Of a stretch of DNA of 64,000 nucleotides, positions 1 to 13,680 are shown piece after piece. Origin of the DNA: Platycnemis pennipes (lineage: Eukaryota > Arthropoda > Insecta > Odonata > Platycnemididae); NCBI GenBank assembly GCA_933228895.1, contig OW121855.1, positions 47,320,698 to 47,384,697 on the forward strand, written 5' to 3'. Below the pieces are notes generated by a model. That model worked only from the letters and a program-made list of their open reading frames with translations, ran no database searches and was not told the DNA's origin. A program made the position numbers and the translations under genes. Position 1 is the first letter of the stretch, and each line of letters begins with the position of its first letter.

Positions 1-3000
1 TTTATCTGGTTGGGATGGGAGAGGGAGGACGGGGTGGGAGGTGGGGTATCAGAGCAGAAACGATAAGATGAGGGTGAAGGGATGGAGAGGAAGAGGTGGC
101 CTATACAAGGTTTGAGGGAATATTTAGCGAAAGGATTAAGAGATGAAAAAAATTGATGAGATGAAGTGAACGTATATAAAATGTAAATATGTCTACGTAG
201 AAGTCAACTTACTCGGACCCCACACTTTTTTTTAGGGTTTCGAAATTTTTGGTGGAGAGATTGAAATTACTGCTCTTTCGAGATCAGATAATAATGAACT
301 ACTATGGCGTGAATTGTATGCTGATAAAAAGTGTTTTCCTTAATCAAGAAAATAATTCTCACGATTTCAGTGGAGAAGAATTCAATATCCGTCGCACTCG
401 TTGATGCAATTATATTTTTTTCAAGGAATGAGGAATGTCTTTGCCCGTAAAATTGTTAATCTTATCTATCTCCGATCCATTTCACTAGGAAATCTCCAGA
501 ATTAAATTGTGTTGCCATTGGCCAAAAGGCCTATGAAATATGGCTTTCCTAATGATAGAAGTTTGTAAAAATTTAAACTGTTAACGAGTCATGTAAGAGA
601 ATGATTTTTTAATTAAAAATAGTTATGCTTCTTACACATAAAGCATACAATGGAAATACGGAAGCCACAGCAACAAGAACTAATTAAAAAAAGCATCCAT
701 AAAATGACGTGGAAATGAAAATCACGATCAATGAATATTAATTCTGGCACATGCAGTTTGTCACTTGTCAGGTTATCATGAGGGTTGAAGATGATAAAAG
801 AACAAAACAGATTTATAAAAGGATGAATTGTTCAGAAATTTAGAGTTGTCACTTGATTCAAGAAGAAATATATGAACACGCCCAACTTGTCTATTTTCTT
901 GACATTTCCTTTTTTTATAAAACAGATATAGATCTTGACATTTTCTTCTATTAAATTTACTTACGCTAATCATCAATGACCTCATCGCTTTACTACCCAA
1001 CTTTCTTCTTGTGAAAATAAAGGGGAATATAATGATTTAAAAACAACTAGTGAGGCATCATGTTTATGGTGAGTTAAGTCATGTCTACAGCTGTAACATT
1101 AATTGTGGTTTGAGATAAATGTATTTTTATTATAGTCTTCGATCAATTGTTATGAATTCCTTTCTCGACACAGTATTAGCCTTCTCAAATTCTTCTCCGT
1201 TGGGTGACATTTTATTTTTCTCTCACTCCAATTGATACATACATTTCATGCAATACAGAGCATAAAAAATATCACGGGAAAACAGTTCAAAGAACACACA
1301 TTCTTGCTCTATATTCTTCCATAGAGCTTTTCAATACCCAGGGATTGCAGGCGGTAATTAGTCACAGGGAAAGTTTCGGCCATTTAACCCATAAATTCCG
1401 GGAATTGGAATTGTTTTAGTCAGTTTCGCCGAAAAATACAAGTCTCTCAAACTCTCATTTTATTTTTAAATTGTTGATCGCTACATATCTTTATACAAAA
1501 AAAAACAAATTTTACTGTGCTCGCAAAAATTCCCTGAATGGGAATGAAACTTTAGCAAAATACATTCATGAATAATTAGGTTCGAATGCCTTAACAGCTT
1601 TTATTTCCATCCTTCCTAGTTCCATATCTAACACTACCATTAGCTACTTGGAAGTGCGTGTATACATAATATCTGATAGTTTAAATGACCAAGAGCTCAT
1701 ATATAGCTCATGATATTATATAAACACTCACGCAAGGTGTGCCCATAAACATTTACAGCTGCGGTGATATCCTTATTTACTCATCGGCTTACCATGCTGC
1801 ATAACTCTTTAGGGTTTACTCCCTTCCTTCGCCTCCTTTATTTGTGTTCCTCGGCTTTGGCGGGATTGAGAAGGAAGGACAAGTGAGAAGAGAGGGGAAC
1901 AGAGGACTAGAAGTGGGAGAGAGAGAGAGAGAGAAATATACGTGCGAGTGACGAAGAAGAAGAGGAGTCGGGGGACTAAAAGTTTCTGGCGCAGGGAAAG
2001 GGAAAGTTTTCCGAGAAAATGTTGGATGCCGCGCGGGTTCCGAGAAAATTTCCGACCAGCTGGCGTTAAATCTCCTTTTCACTTATCAAGCAAGCATTCA
2101 CTCCCGCCGTCAGTCGCCCAGAATTATCGCAGGTGCTCATACGTTTCCTCTTCACCCGGGAGTCCACGCTTTTTCCACCAACACCATCCTTCATTATGAA
2201 CTTGAGGTTTTTTGTGCTCCCGATGTAATCAGTTCATTTTACGGGGGTAGGGTCGAAGAAACGGATGGTTTTCTTGGAATAGACACCGCAGCTCCCCAAA
2301 TGTGACGAATTCATGAGGATGGAGACGGACGGTTTGTTTATTCAACCCTAGGGACGGTACGAAGGGAGGGGGCTCCAATTTTTTTTCGTTCAAAGTAAGC
2401 TTTGAATGATTGATAAATCAAACAATTCTAGAGTCAACAACTTCATATAGAAGGTAAAGAAGGAGTGAGAGAGAGAGTAGTACTTATAGATGTTTAAGTA
2501 ATTGAATTACTGCTAATATTTCCTGAAGGCAATATGGCTTAAAAAGTCATTATATTTACCATATCATATTGTTGCAAAATATAAAGTTACACTATTCCAT
2601 CTAAATGATATCCTATAGCATTTCGGAATGGTTATTCAGTACAGTCAGCATGGAGAAATAAACCACTTTTGGAATTTCCTGCCAGTATTCAGCGATCGGC
2701 ACCGAAATTCATCGTTTCTCTTGTCTTCATACTTGATGATTCTCAGCGTTTTGTCTATTAATTCACGTCATACATTTAGGAGCAATAATATTTTCAATAT
2801 AAGTACTGTAGCACTTTGATACAGTGATAGCCTCCGAATGATGAAATAATACGGGACAAAACTTCAAAGCTCTTTTGCAGTGCCAAATATGTATCTATAA
2901 ATGTCGATAATTTTTACTGCGTATGGAAATATTACGATTCTGTGACCAAGTATGGCTTTTTACTAAACTTTTTCAGTCATTATAAATCAAGTAGCGCATT

Positions 3001-5740
3001 GAAGGAGTCGTTAGGTTACTTCAAGAAGAACAAGGAATATAGTCAAAGCCGAGCCTAGCTGGTCTATCTATTATACTTATCTATCTATTCTACTTCAAAT
3101 TGCATTAAAGTGTGTAATTAAATCTTCCATTTGGTTATTTATATGATCAAATTTTGCTGTAAAATATACTCCCAAAACGTCAGGATGAAAAATGTAACAA
3201 GTAGAACTTCGAGTTTTGTTCAATATTTGGAACATACAGAGTAGGAGTGCATAAGAGTGTTACATAATTTGTTAAAATTGGATTGGAATGAAATTAAAAG
3301 CTTCTCACAGCCAAGTAAACTTTAATATCTTAAAAATTATAAAAGATCTTCCCCCTGTTCCATTAGTAAGCCACTTAAGATTCCTTTTTTCACATTTTCA
3401 TTGCAGCGCAGATAAGGGAGCAGCAATTATGAGGAATTCCTGAAATGCTTACATGTAAAATTGTGGTGATTTTACGCATTAGGGACACTGTAACGCAGAG
3501 CGCTCATATAGGTAAGGATTCTAGGTTACGCTTTGATAACACTTGGCATTAATTGCCTTTGGTGTCCTTTTCCGCTATTTGTCCTTGAGGGAGACATTCT
3601 TCATGCGGAGTAAAGTTACGTGGATAATTTGTCGTAATACACCATCTGATGCTGATTATTATGGGATGAGGATATTACATATGGATTGGAGAGGCAGTGG
3701 TGTCTGATGTGACATTGTCACAGATTATGGCACTGTGATTCTTCTGCCGTAGCGCGTACCTAAACGGGTAAGCGATTTATGATGTAAGGGTGCGGGGAGA
3801 AAGTTTATTACAGAGGAAATAACATTAAGAGCATTCTATTGCATGAAATTTTTATTCCAGTTGTAGGTGAACAGCATTTTTGACGAGTAAACAGTCACAT
3901 TGTATGAAAATGTAAATGCACAAAAGCTACATAAGCATTTTTATGTGACTGGATTCCACAGCGATAAGGGGTGCAGATTAGGAAAAAGGACTACTCAGGG
4001 GTACGCGATTGAAAGAATTATGTGAACCGCTGTTTTACAGAATAAATTGGCTAAATTTGGAATAAATTGACTAAAAACTTTCTATTATAACCAAAAACGA
4101 TCTTTTATAACCAAATAAGGGTTCCATACTTGTAGACTGACCTTCTGGTGAGATGTATTTCTTTTTCATTCCATTTTCTGGTATTTCATTTTTTCTTACT
4201 CAAAATGAATTGAAACTGCACCTCCTATTCATATAGTGTCTATTATTTTATCATTGGGTTTCATCTTCAATTCATAAATGTAACTGCTCCAGTTGCTCCA
4301 GCAGTATGCTCCTTGTGCTGGAAGTGAGTTTCAGTTATCGTCATTCCACATCAGTATACCTATTGCTTCGGCAGCCTCAGAAAGGGGTGCTGGTGGTGAT
4401 GTAAAATCATCCAGCCGTGAAAAAGCGGTCAAGAGGAAGAAATGAGCCGGGGAAAAACCGGATGTTAAGGGAGGTTCACTTATGTTGGAAATTTGTATTA
4501 TGGTCCCAGGAAATGGGGATGAAAAACGTATTTTTGAATTTTTCCTCGACTATTCGAAGTGAGGTATTGGTGAACCTTAAAAAATAGATCAAGTTTGTAG
4601 ACTGGGAGTAGCTATGGTTATTTACTCTAAGATAGATGTGTGTGATGGCTAGAGTCATTTTGGGAAGGTAAAAGAGTGGATATATTGTCCACATTAACCT
4701 TTATACACGAAAGGAGTCAAGGGTCCAGTGTTTAACCTAACCATAAGATGAGCGTAGTACTACTTTGACGTGCTCTCTACTCAAAATCAAAGGGGGAATG
4801 AAATTTCACCGAAACCACGGCCCCTGTCTAAGTCGACCTTAAGTCCACTGTGGGAAAGTCAATGATTGCCAAGCATTGCATCAAAGTGATACCCAAGTTT
4901 CAAAAATAAGATAGTGGAATTTAACTTCGATAGTCCACCCGTAGTTAAATCCATGACATAGGGTACGTGAATCGCTTTGAAATTACGTATGCGCCTATGA
5001 TAGACAAATATGAGAACGATGAGAAATAACTAATAACATGGCATGGTATTTTTACGCTCGTGAAGGATACGGTTGATTACCTGTAATTACAGTATGCATT
5101 TTGGTATCCTGATTCTAGTCTTTACGGCCTATGACAAAAAACCCCTCCCCCTTTGGCCTTGACCCAGATACACAATACAGTACACCGTCCTCAATGGAGA
5201 TTCTGGTTTTATGAGAAAATAGTCGTAAAACGAGAGATATTTTCTCGACTAAGTTTGCTTCCTTCTTTCCGCGAAAAATTCACGTAAACATAACTCAAGA
5301 TTTTAATATTTCTGCTAACTATTCCGATAAAAACTGTTGCTAAAATACTCCTTGGTAAAAAAAGAAGTCCTTGAATGGATATACAGAATGCATTTCCATT
5401 TCAGCGCTGTCAATATGGACACATCATGCATTCAAGTTTTTTGCTTAGTGTGTCAACTTTCCTGCAGATTCATCTAATTAAATTATACTTATTAGTTAAG
5501 GTTATGGAAACAGACCATACTTGGTGGCGCTGTGCATGGTAAAAGTTAAATAAATTTGCACAATTCCAATTTACTGTTTCATTTCACCAATAAATTTCAA
5601 TATAATTGCGTTATTTTCAACGTATGCCACACAATGACGCTAAGACGTTGAATCGTATAGGCGAAATAAAATGCTAAGATGGAATTGTGCAGAGATATTT
5701 CATTTTAATCATGTAAATAAATTGTCACATCTATAGAAGG
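1..5740. other. No gene recognised; purine-rich patches and a small hairpin
   Basis: I see no coding region here. Open frames are short, AT-rich and unlike known families. The + strand is strongly purine-rich (G/A) at about 1-125 and 1855-1995, the latter with a (GA)n microsatellite at about 1911-1935. An imperfect inverted repeat at about 3891-3951 pairs CAGTCACAT with ATGTGACTG, with a partly paired AT-rich interior. The rest looks like ordinary intergenic or intronic DNA. Confidence 0.6.
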
Positions 5741-5744
5741 CCGC

Positions 5745-5850
5745 AGTAACCTCCATGGTAACGTACTCGCCTGACTATCGAAATTCCGTGGATTTGATTC
5801 CAGCTTTGGTATATGGCGCTTGTCTAAGCTTAATACGTACCATACTGTTA
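5745..5850 (+). mobile_element. Degenerate tRNA-derived SINE head
   Basis: The internal B-box-like sequence GGATTTGATTCC at 5790-5801 lies about 35 bp after an A-box-like TGGTAACGTACTCG. This is the spacing of a polymerase III type 2 promoter. The downstream tract (TGTCTAAGCTTAA) resembles the tract that follows the tRNA-like parts at 16.1 and 24.6 kb, so the three may be one family. No acceptor stem closes, so this is not a functional tRNA gene. Confidence 0.4.
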
Positions 5851-5949
5851 ATGGTAAATACTTAATCTATTCCTGGAATGTGGCGAGACTGAAACGGGTC
5901 AATTATTGCTTGAGCGTTTTTTCATTTCCGCACCATCATATTGAGCCAA

Positions 5950-6487
5950 CATTTAAATAAAATTTTGTTTAGCTATCTAGTTAATGGATTTCACGGCCTG
6001 TTATGCTCTCTCGTTCCATCGACACTAGCATACCGTCAACTTGCCACGGATCCATATTGCTAGGTAACCAAGGGGATGTAAACAGTGGAACACATACGTG
6101 GCACGATCCCTTGGCGAATCGATTCGCAATCAATTCTGACATACGCTCTCGCACACATGCTTACGAACACCACGGCGAAAAGGAGGTTCTCTCTCTCAAC
6201 CCTCACCCCGCCCCCTGCAATATGTAACCGTAACCCAATTCACGACAAACAACACTGCCTGCGGACTCAAGTGGCCTCACCCAAGCTGCTAACTGCCGCT
6301 AGTTAGTGAGGCCATGTGCGCGAGAAACGTTCGCCTGTGCGTCGGTGTGCGTTCGTAAATATGTGAGCGCGCTTCAGTAAACAGGGCCAGAGGGGGGAAG
6401 AAATCGCTACGCAACTACTAGCGTACTAAACTGCCATTTTAATTTCCATTCCAACTGGGGCAGAAAACAATTAATGTTCAGTGCTCA

Positions 6488-6518
<31 letters not shown>

Positions 6519-6560
6519 CGGGGGTGTAGGGAGAGACGGAGATCCATTCCCAGGAGGAAG
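5950..6560. other. CpG-rich patch, no gene recognised
   Basis: From about 6000 to 6400 the composition shifts to higher GC with many CG dinucleotides, then passes into a (GA)n microsatellite at about 6490-6512. The overlapping open frames give no recognisable protein. It could be a CpG-rich regulatory segment, but nothing in the sequence proves a promoter. Confidence 0.3.
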
Positions 6561-7192
6561 TCATGTCAAGGTAATTGCAATTGTCGTATGCTCCTTTATG
6601 CTGGTGGAATTTTGGTGTGTTATTGAGCGGGGAGAATGGGATTTTTCTCTCATCTCTCGGGCTCTTTCTTCCCACATTTCTCTCTTTCACCCTTTCCTCT
6701 TCCCCAAAGCTGCGGAATTCCTTTAGAATTCGGGTAAAAGTTCCATCCCATTCATTAAAAAAATAGTCATTATTAACGATCTCCCAACGCAAGCATTTCC
6801 AACTTGATAGCAAGAGGAAGTTGAAGTTTTATTGCAACCTACCTAGCGGCGTGCGAGTGCTTGATGGGACCTATGGTCGGAAAAGTGTCTCTTGACGCGA
6901 GTGACAAGTCGGTTGCTGCAGTTTGCGGCTGAAACAAATTTTGTCCCATGTAGTTACATGCTTAAGACAGAGTAATAATTAATTTTCAGAATGGAATGGC
7001 AAACGAAGGCAGTTTAGTCACAATTTTCTGTCCGTGAGGGTGAGATAATGTAATTTACTGCATACTTTTTTTTTAAGGACAGGTAGAATAAATGTGCTGT
7101 TCTTTAATTTTTCTACGGATATTGTGTTATGGAGAAATGTTAGTAAACTTTTACGCCACGCTAGGAGAAATTATCGGGAAGAAATTGGGAGC

Positions 7193-7735
7193 TGGTTTAA
7201 TGTGGTGGCTAGAAGATATTTCTTTGGTATACCGGCGCCTCTTTAGAGGTGTATTGGGAGTACTTTTACTTCAGTAATCCGTCCGTCGATTGGGACGTTA
7301 CACTGCACCGTTGTCACTTTTCATTAAGAATAGGCTATGGTCAACCCCGGTTCTATCACAACCCTTTGATCGTTTCTCGAAAAATCTCACCTCTACCGAA
7401 TACCCTGCTGCTCCAAATGACCAAATGTCCTTAGCTATCGGTCATCTCTCTCGAATAACTACTAGTAATTTCACCGTCAACATTCAACATGCCGGATGGT
7501 TATTAAAAGGTAGAAAATTATGCCAAACTATGAAAACGTCTGATGGGACGTCAAAACGTTAGCCCCATGGAATCTTTCGTTTAGAGCAGACTAATACCGA
7601 TGCCGTGTTTCTTTCTAGCTTTCTTCCTTTCCCTAAAATGCTCCCAACTCAACCTAACTACCCACCTATTCTAAATGGAGTACGTGCCCTTAGATGCCGG
7701 CCACCTGCTCCAAATAACTCCTAAGGTGCTTACAC
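7193..7735 (+). mobile_element. Two degenerate SINE copies of the family seen at 61.4 kb
   Basis: The first copy (about 7193-7475) has the tRNA-like head TGTGGTGGCTAGA and the body motif GTCCGTCGATTGGGACGTTA. The second (about 7536-7735) repeats the body (TGATGGGACGTCAA, then GACTAATACCGATGCCG) and ends in CTCCAAATAACTCC. Both align by eye with the well-preserved copy at 61439-61772, including the GACTAATGCCGACGCCG block. Both are diverged, with no intact B box in the first. The second lacks a head, so it is truncated or the two are nested. Confidence 0.65.
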
Positions 7736-7739
7736 CTAC

Positions 7740-10630
7740 AGTGTTCAATTTGGCGAATAGTTATTAAATCAAGAAAATGATGGCAAGTTCAGATATATTG
7801 GAAGACAAAAATCAATTATGTCTACCTCACGATTTCATGCCAGGGGGTGGTTTGTTCTGGCATGCCACATGCTTAGTAATATTTTGTCATAAGGGAAAAT
7901 TTACAGGTCACTTTAGAGTTTTCTTAGTAATATGAATGAAATATTCTACCAAATCCCTCAGAGTAGTTATCGTCACGGAAATAAGTAAGAATCAGTATTC
8001 TATAGCTTGATATTTGAATCGCTCTTGAATTCTGATTGCGATACTCGAGAAATCTTGTGAGAAATTGCTGGGTTGATTCATTATGAAGCTTATAACCTGA
8101 GAGTATGATGATTCAGACTCTTATATCAATTATTATCCTGGTGTTTTAATTTAAAATGCTTGAAGCAATACACAGGTTATTATATTTAAGTTAGCCTCGG
8201 ATAGTTTAGGTTTTAAATTACGGACTATCAGAATCGAATAAGGTTTATTTGCGCTTAATGCCGCCCTATTGAGATGTCAATCGGTTGAGTGACATCTTCA
8301 ATCGATTCGTATAAAAACTCTATCTTTTTTTTCTTCGGATACATCAGTTCCAATTTGTGAGAATTCCATCGGTTAAAAATAGAATTGGATGAGCAGGGAT
8401 CTGTACCATGGCATTCAAGCATTTATCTACGCCAAGTGGTCGGTTAGCAATTAATTTAAGCTAAAATGTCCACTGACTCATATTTCATCATTCTGATAGA
8501 TAGACCGACTTCCTTCTTTTGCCCATGGCATTAGTTTTATCTATTTCTTTGCTTCCTCTTTCCCGCTTGACAAAAATCTTTCTCGTCGCCGTCTCTTTCA
8601 GTTATTACGGCTAATAAAACACAACGGTATCATGTTAGAACGATGTCATTTTTTGCGGCAGCAAATTTTCACGTTAATCTTCATAAATCAAACCATAGTA
8701 CAATTATTTTTAGCCTCCACCTGACTGCTTAGTGACGACCAAGGATTGCGATCGGTGAAGCTGATTCCTGGACACTTGCGTGAATAAAGGGTTACCATTC
8801 CGGTACGATATCTTGGGAATAGATAACCACTCGTCATCGTTCTGGTTATTTTATTACGGCACTCCCCCTATCTCAAAGTTCCTTCTCGTAGCAATCTTTT
8901 TCTGATAACCATCTGCACGTGGGGACAATTTTCCATTCATTCGCAGAACAATGGATAAGAGTGTATTCATAATGTGTCAGTACCCCCAGGCATGAAGTTG
9001 GGCGCATGGATCAGTACCCCAGTTTTGTTACATGCTTCATGAGTGAGCCTTTGGCTTCCGGGACAAAGCACTTAGACCACTGGGAATTAATGTGCTTCCC
9101 GTTTATTTCATTTACGAATGTGAAGCACTCGAAAAAACTAATCAGAAATTGAAACGAAAAATTCAAATTTCCTGCAGGTACCTAAAGGCAAAAGTGACGT
9201 AGCTCTAAATGTGGTGTAATTCAAAATGAATTCCGCTGTCTCAGCTTTCCATTCAGGTGATTTGGTGGCCAATTTTAGGCGCACAATAGCCATCTGCCCA
9301 TATCCACATTATTATTCTTCAAATAGTCTTCTTCCCAGTCTCAGCGATGAGTCTAAGGCCATTCCTTATCTCAGGCACGGCCACTGATTCATTTTCATAG
9401 CTTTTTCATTGAGTGCTCAAGTTTTTCTTTTTTGAATTTCCTTTATTTCCTGCTCCCATTGTTGGGCTTCCTATAGTAAAAAATAAAATTCCTTTTCATT
9501 AAGTATCATTGTCATTCACTGTATTACTATGTTGTTCCTCCTTGTAGCTCGTTTTCTTCTTTTTTTTGATAGTACTGTTTATCCAAGCGTAGGGATATCA
9601 TAATGGAACGTGAAGTTACAGCTTTTATTTGTACTGAATATCGAGCATAAACACATTATTTATTCTGAATATTGATAGAAGAAGTTTCGAAATAGTGCTA
9701 GCGCAAAGTTAGCACGTGCAAGTCCGTTTAATTTTTATTTCACAATCCGAAACGTCTTGTGTCTAAAGAATTTTTCTTCCTTATTTCTCTTGGTGTTCCA
9801 TTCGAACTTATTAATTAATGTCCTAGATTTTACGAGAATGTCAGGAGCAACTATTTAAAACTGTCATTGCTAAAATTCACTCATAAATAATTATAATTAT
9901 AATTTTTACTGTTTTAATTGAAATATTGCCTACTTTGTTAGGTCGTGAATATCTTCAAAGGATTTGATCTCTATTAACGGAGATATATTTATGTCTATTT
10001 TATTTTAATCTCTCATGGATCGAATGATGACCTCACATACTCCAAATTCAGCTCCACCAGGTAGAACTCATTATATTGCGCGGTTGTTTAAAGGGAATGC
10101 TGCGTTAATATGCAGGGTACGATTATTTTCCCTGTGTGGGTTGGAACTTTGGAGCTTTTTACAGCTAAATAAAATAACTTTCACGCTAGATACCGGTATT
10201 TGCAGATTTATTTATTTTCAAACGTACATCTTGTTCTTCCTTTAGCTTATAAATATTGACTTGTTTTATGTTCATTTATGAAAAGGTAATGTAATATTTG
10301 TGTAAAACATACGTTAACATGTAAATATTTATTTTTTGTGTGCCTACTTGACGTGGAAAATCGCATAAATTTCCGAGATTAGTATTTTACTGAACATTTG
10401 TATGCAACCGTAATTTACTTCATCGATTTTCATGATCAATTTATCTTCACCTCTAAAATTTGCTCTGCAGCTAATATGATTAAGAAAAAATATATTTTAT
10501 TGCCAGGCTGTATGTTAAGGTAAGCTCTGGTAGAAAAAGTGAATAAAGTTATTTAAGCTAATAGTTTATGTGGATACATCGTTATACAAATCGGTTTATG
10601 CTAATGTTAGGAACAACTATTTGTGTTAGT
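7740..10630. other. No gene or repeat recognised
   Basis: AT-rich DNA without a believable coding frame. A short hairpin (GATGTCAATCGG / GAGTGACATC) lies near 8274-8298. The 76-residue frame at 10015-10245 has no recognisable motif and ends in AT-rich, leucine/phenylalanine-rich sequence, so I treat it as chance. Confidence 0.55.
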
Positions 10631-10647
10631 ATAATATTAATGCTAAG

Positions 10648-10932
10648 TGGTAAGTTGATTTTCACACCTCTTTTTTAACATGTAGATGGTTTTTTTTTCA
10701 GGAGTTTAGGTCCTTGAGAAAATGAAAAACTTGAACTTTTGGGCCGACGTTTCGGAAAATGTATTTTTTCCTTCTTCAGAGCTTTGTTTTCTTTTTAGGT
10801 GAATTTGTTTATTCACCTAAAAACTACTTAAAGCCCTGAAGAAGGAAAGAATAGATTTTCCGAAACCTCGGTACAAAAGTTTCAATTTTTCATTTTCTCA
10901 AGGACCTAAACTCCTGAAAAAAAAACATCTAC
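10648..10932. mobile_element. Foldback element with long inverted arms and a 14-bp flanking duplication
   Basis: Two arms of about 115-120 bp (about 10681-10800 and 10810-10932) are near-perfect reverse complements. Each carries GGAGTTTAGGTCCTTGAGAA, a CGAAACGTCGG-like motif (CGAAACCTCGG in the right arm) and a CTGAAGAAGG-like motif, and they meet at a short TTTAGGTGAA/TTCACCTAAA centre. The 14-bp direct repeat ATATTAATGCTAAG occurs at 10634-10647 and 10933-10946 and looks like a target duplication. The 33 bp between the left repeat and the left arm are unpaired. CTGAAGAAGG plus CGAAACGTCGG resembles the noncoding ends of Penelope-like elements, so an inverted pair of such ends is one explanation. 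It has no coding capacity. Confidence 0.75.
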
Positions 10933-11639
10933 ATATTAATGCTAAGGTAAAAAAGACAGTTTGGTTCCAATAATTTCACCCACAGTCACCAGAATTTGCA
11001 TAGTCCAAGAATTGCTGTGGGCTACTAAATACTTCCCTAGATCGAAACGTGTAAAACATTTATAAAAAAATCATGTAATTCCGCTTGACACATTTTCCAG
11101 TGCATCTTCTATATATTTTTTAAATTTCATGTGTCAAAATCGATCTCTTTACTGCTCGCTTATTGCTTTTTGCTTGGTGAGAGGTTACTGAACTACCATT
11201 GACTTTATGCATAAACATATTCTCCAATATTGAGTTTCACTGTCACATTGTATTCGTCGTTGTTTACTACGCATTATGATTTACTTAAAATTCTCTTAAA
11301 GAGAGTTGCGGTTATTATTATTATTATTCTTTTTTCGAAGTCTTGTACTGAGCACCATGCGCATATATAATTAAGTTCTCAATGCAGCGAAGGTACTTTG
11401 GCAGTCATATGACAACTTTATGGAGTAAATCGGCCGAGAAAAAATCTTTTATCTTTTCGGGAGTGATAGGCGTGGAATGTTAAACGTAACGTGATGGAAT
11501 CTTCCTTGACGATTCCTCCCATGCACGAAGTGCCAATCGGAAACGGAAGCGCTTCGAGGTGTATGCACCACCAAAGCTCGACTCTAACCTGGCCGCGTTC
11601 AAAGATAAAATAATAATACCACAGTCGTTACTTAATTTT

Positions 11640-12065
11640 TTTTGTTTACCGTTGTGCTTTCAGGGCTGCTGGGGGAAACGCGAGCACGCCTCACTCCGAA
11701 GTGGTGAGGGGTACGTTTTCTTCTTCGGATAAAAGGCTCTTTTTATCGGCGTAAGAAAAAAAATAGAGCCTGACACGACCGGTGTGTATCCAGTGCTAAC
11801 GGCTGGAGCGTTGCCGTCAGAAAAACTCCCGGCCGGAACGCTCTTTCAATCAGATCGCGGCTTCGCTCCTCCGAGGGGAGAGAAGGGAAAGAGGTGGGTA
11901 AAAGAGCTTAGAGGAAGGGGGAAAGGGCGTGCAAGGAGAGAAACGGGATGTGAAGCACGCACTCGCTGATGATGAGAGACGGCAGGGAAGCGGACGGAGT
12001 CCCAAAGAGAGAGAGAAGGGGAGAAAATTCCTTAACGCGCGTGCGGACCGTAACCCTGCCACCCT
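11640..12065. other. CpG- and purine-rich patch
   Basis: GC content and CG dinucleotides rise from about 11640, and the + strand becomes G/A-rich at about 11870-12030. No family is recognisable in any frame. It may be a regulatory CpG-rich segment or one of the purine islands found through the window. A (TTA)n microsatellite lies just before it, at about 11312-11328. Confidence 0.3.
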
Positions 12066-13089
12066 TTCCTCGTTACTTCCGCACTTAAATTAATCCTATT
12101 TCTTACATTTATGGATATTAACTAATTTTTATCATCTATGGAGTTGAACTATAATTGGGGGCAGTGAGTATTGCCCCTTGAAAATCCTATTTCAGTCTAT
12201 CCATCATGCTCATTTATCAACAAGTGTTGGGATTTTGCACGGTCCCGGAGTGAATTCTTCTCACAATATTACCTGTACCCTACTTCATCTCCCTTTTACA
12301 TTCGTCACATCTCCTACCTTTCGCCCATCCTCACTTTCTTTCTCCTGACATTCTTTTTTCTTGAAGTACCCTCCAAGTACCATAAAAGGTAATATTTCCT
12401 TTCTTCTACTCCTCTTTCCAACACTTTTTCAATCACAATCATCACTGGAACTTTTCCTCTCAGCTTTACCTCTATCCTCTTCTTTCTACGAGACACTTAT
12501 TAATACAATTTAAAGCTGGGAAAATGATTTTTCAGGCACCTTATAAAAATGGTGACTAGTGATTTTCGGGTACAATATTAGTTATTGTATTATCTAAATG
12601 GCTGGACCTTTTAGTAATAAAAATACAATTAAAAAAAGTATTTTATTCATTTTCATTTGATCAATTTAACTAATACATCTATCAAAGGATATGGTAATTA
12701 AGTCTTGATAAATATTTATTTTATGAACATCCTTTAATTCCATAATTGTTGCCTTTATCTTTGGTAGACCTCGACAGGTAGAATTGAAACCAATATCTAA
12801 GAAATATGATGTAATATGTGGAGTTTGAAGTAATGGCTTCAATGCATCAATTAGTAAAAAGGTGTAATACTTACCTATAATACCTAACACTTTAATACGA
12901 TTAAACATTCACTACGCATCAGTTCGCATTTTATTTTGGAACGAATGAAATATCTTAAAATTTGTTTATGCATTCGTTAGAAAAATTTTCTGTAATCTAT
13001 GTGGCAATATTATCATCATAATCGGGGCCTTATCACTAATGGTAGTTACCACTGCAAATTCTGATATCCATTTTAAGCTACCCAGGTCC

Positions 13090-13680
13090 AAAGTTCTGTT
13101 GTAATATTGTAGTATGAATACAGTTCTGCAGCAATAGCCTCCAATATCTCTATCTTTTTCCTACTTTTCCGACCTCCCTCAATATTCAACAAAGAGTACA
13201 TTTGCTATGCAATGTGCTCTCTGAACTCATATTATATCTTCGTTTTCTCATAGCCTCCAATCTCTCTTCCATCCATATTTTTTTCTACTTGTCCCCCATG
13301 TCTTACCTGTATTTCAGCGCTTTCAGTTCCTCTCCTCCGTTGCAGGTGTCGAGAGTCAGTTGTTTTTCAGTTCCTTCTTCATCCGTGTCCTCTTCCGCTC
13401 TCAAACTTCCTTTCCTTCCTCTCCATGTCTAAAATTCCATCTTGCGACTCCCACTCCATCCCTTCAGCTTTTTTCATCCTCCTCAAAACCCACATTTCAG
13501 AAGCATCTAAACGACGCTCATTTTCCTACCTCAACGTAAAAATTACGCAATCATTCAATGATACACTCAATAAAAAAGTTTTTACCAACATTTCTTTGCT
13601 CTTATTCTTTTTGACTGATCCAACTTTATGTAGCCTTCTCACTACCTAAATATCTCTTTTACGTTGTTTAACTGAGGTTA
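13090..13680 (-). mobile_element. Decayed LINE C-terminal remnant
   Basis: The minus strand reads through stops and frameshifts as the tail of an endonuclease/reverse-transcriptase ORF. A block like ENERRLDASEMWVLRRMKK matches the xEMWxxRRM segment found after the RT domain in RTE-like insect LINEs. It is preceded by VKTFLLSV and followed, after breaks, by a GGRKSRKK block. The plus-strand pyrimidine-rich frames here are the opposite strand of this remnant. No catalytic motif remains, and the clade is uncertain. Confidence 0.45.
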
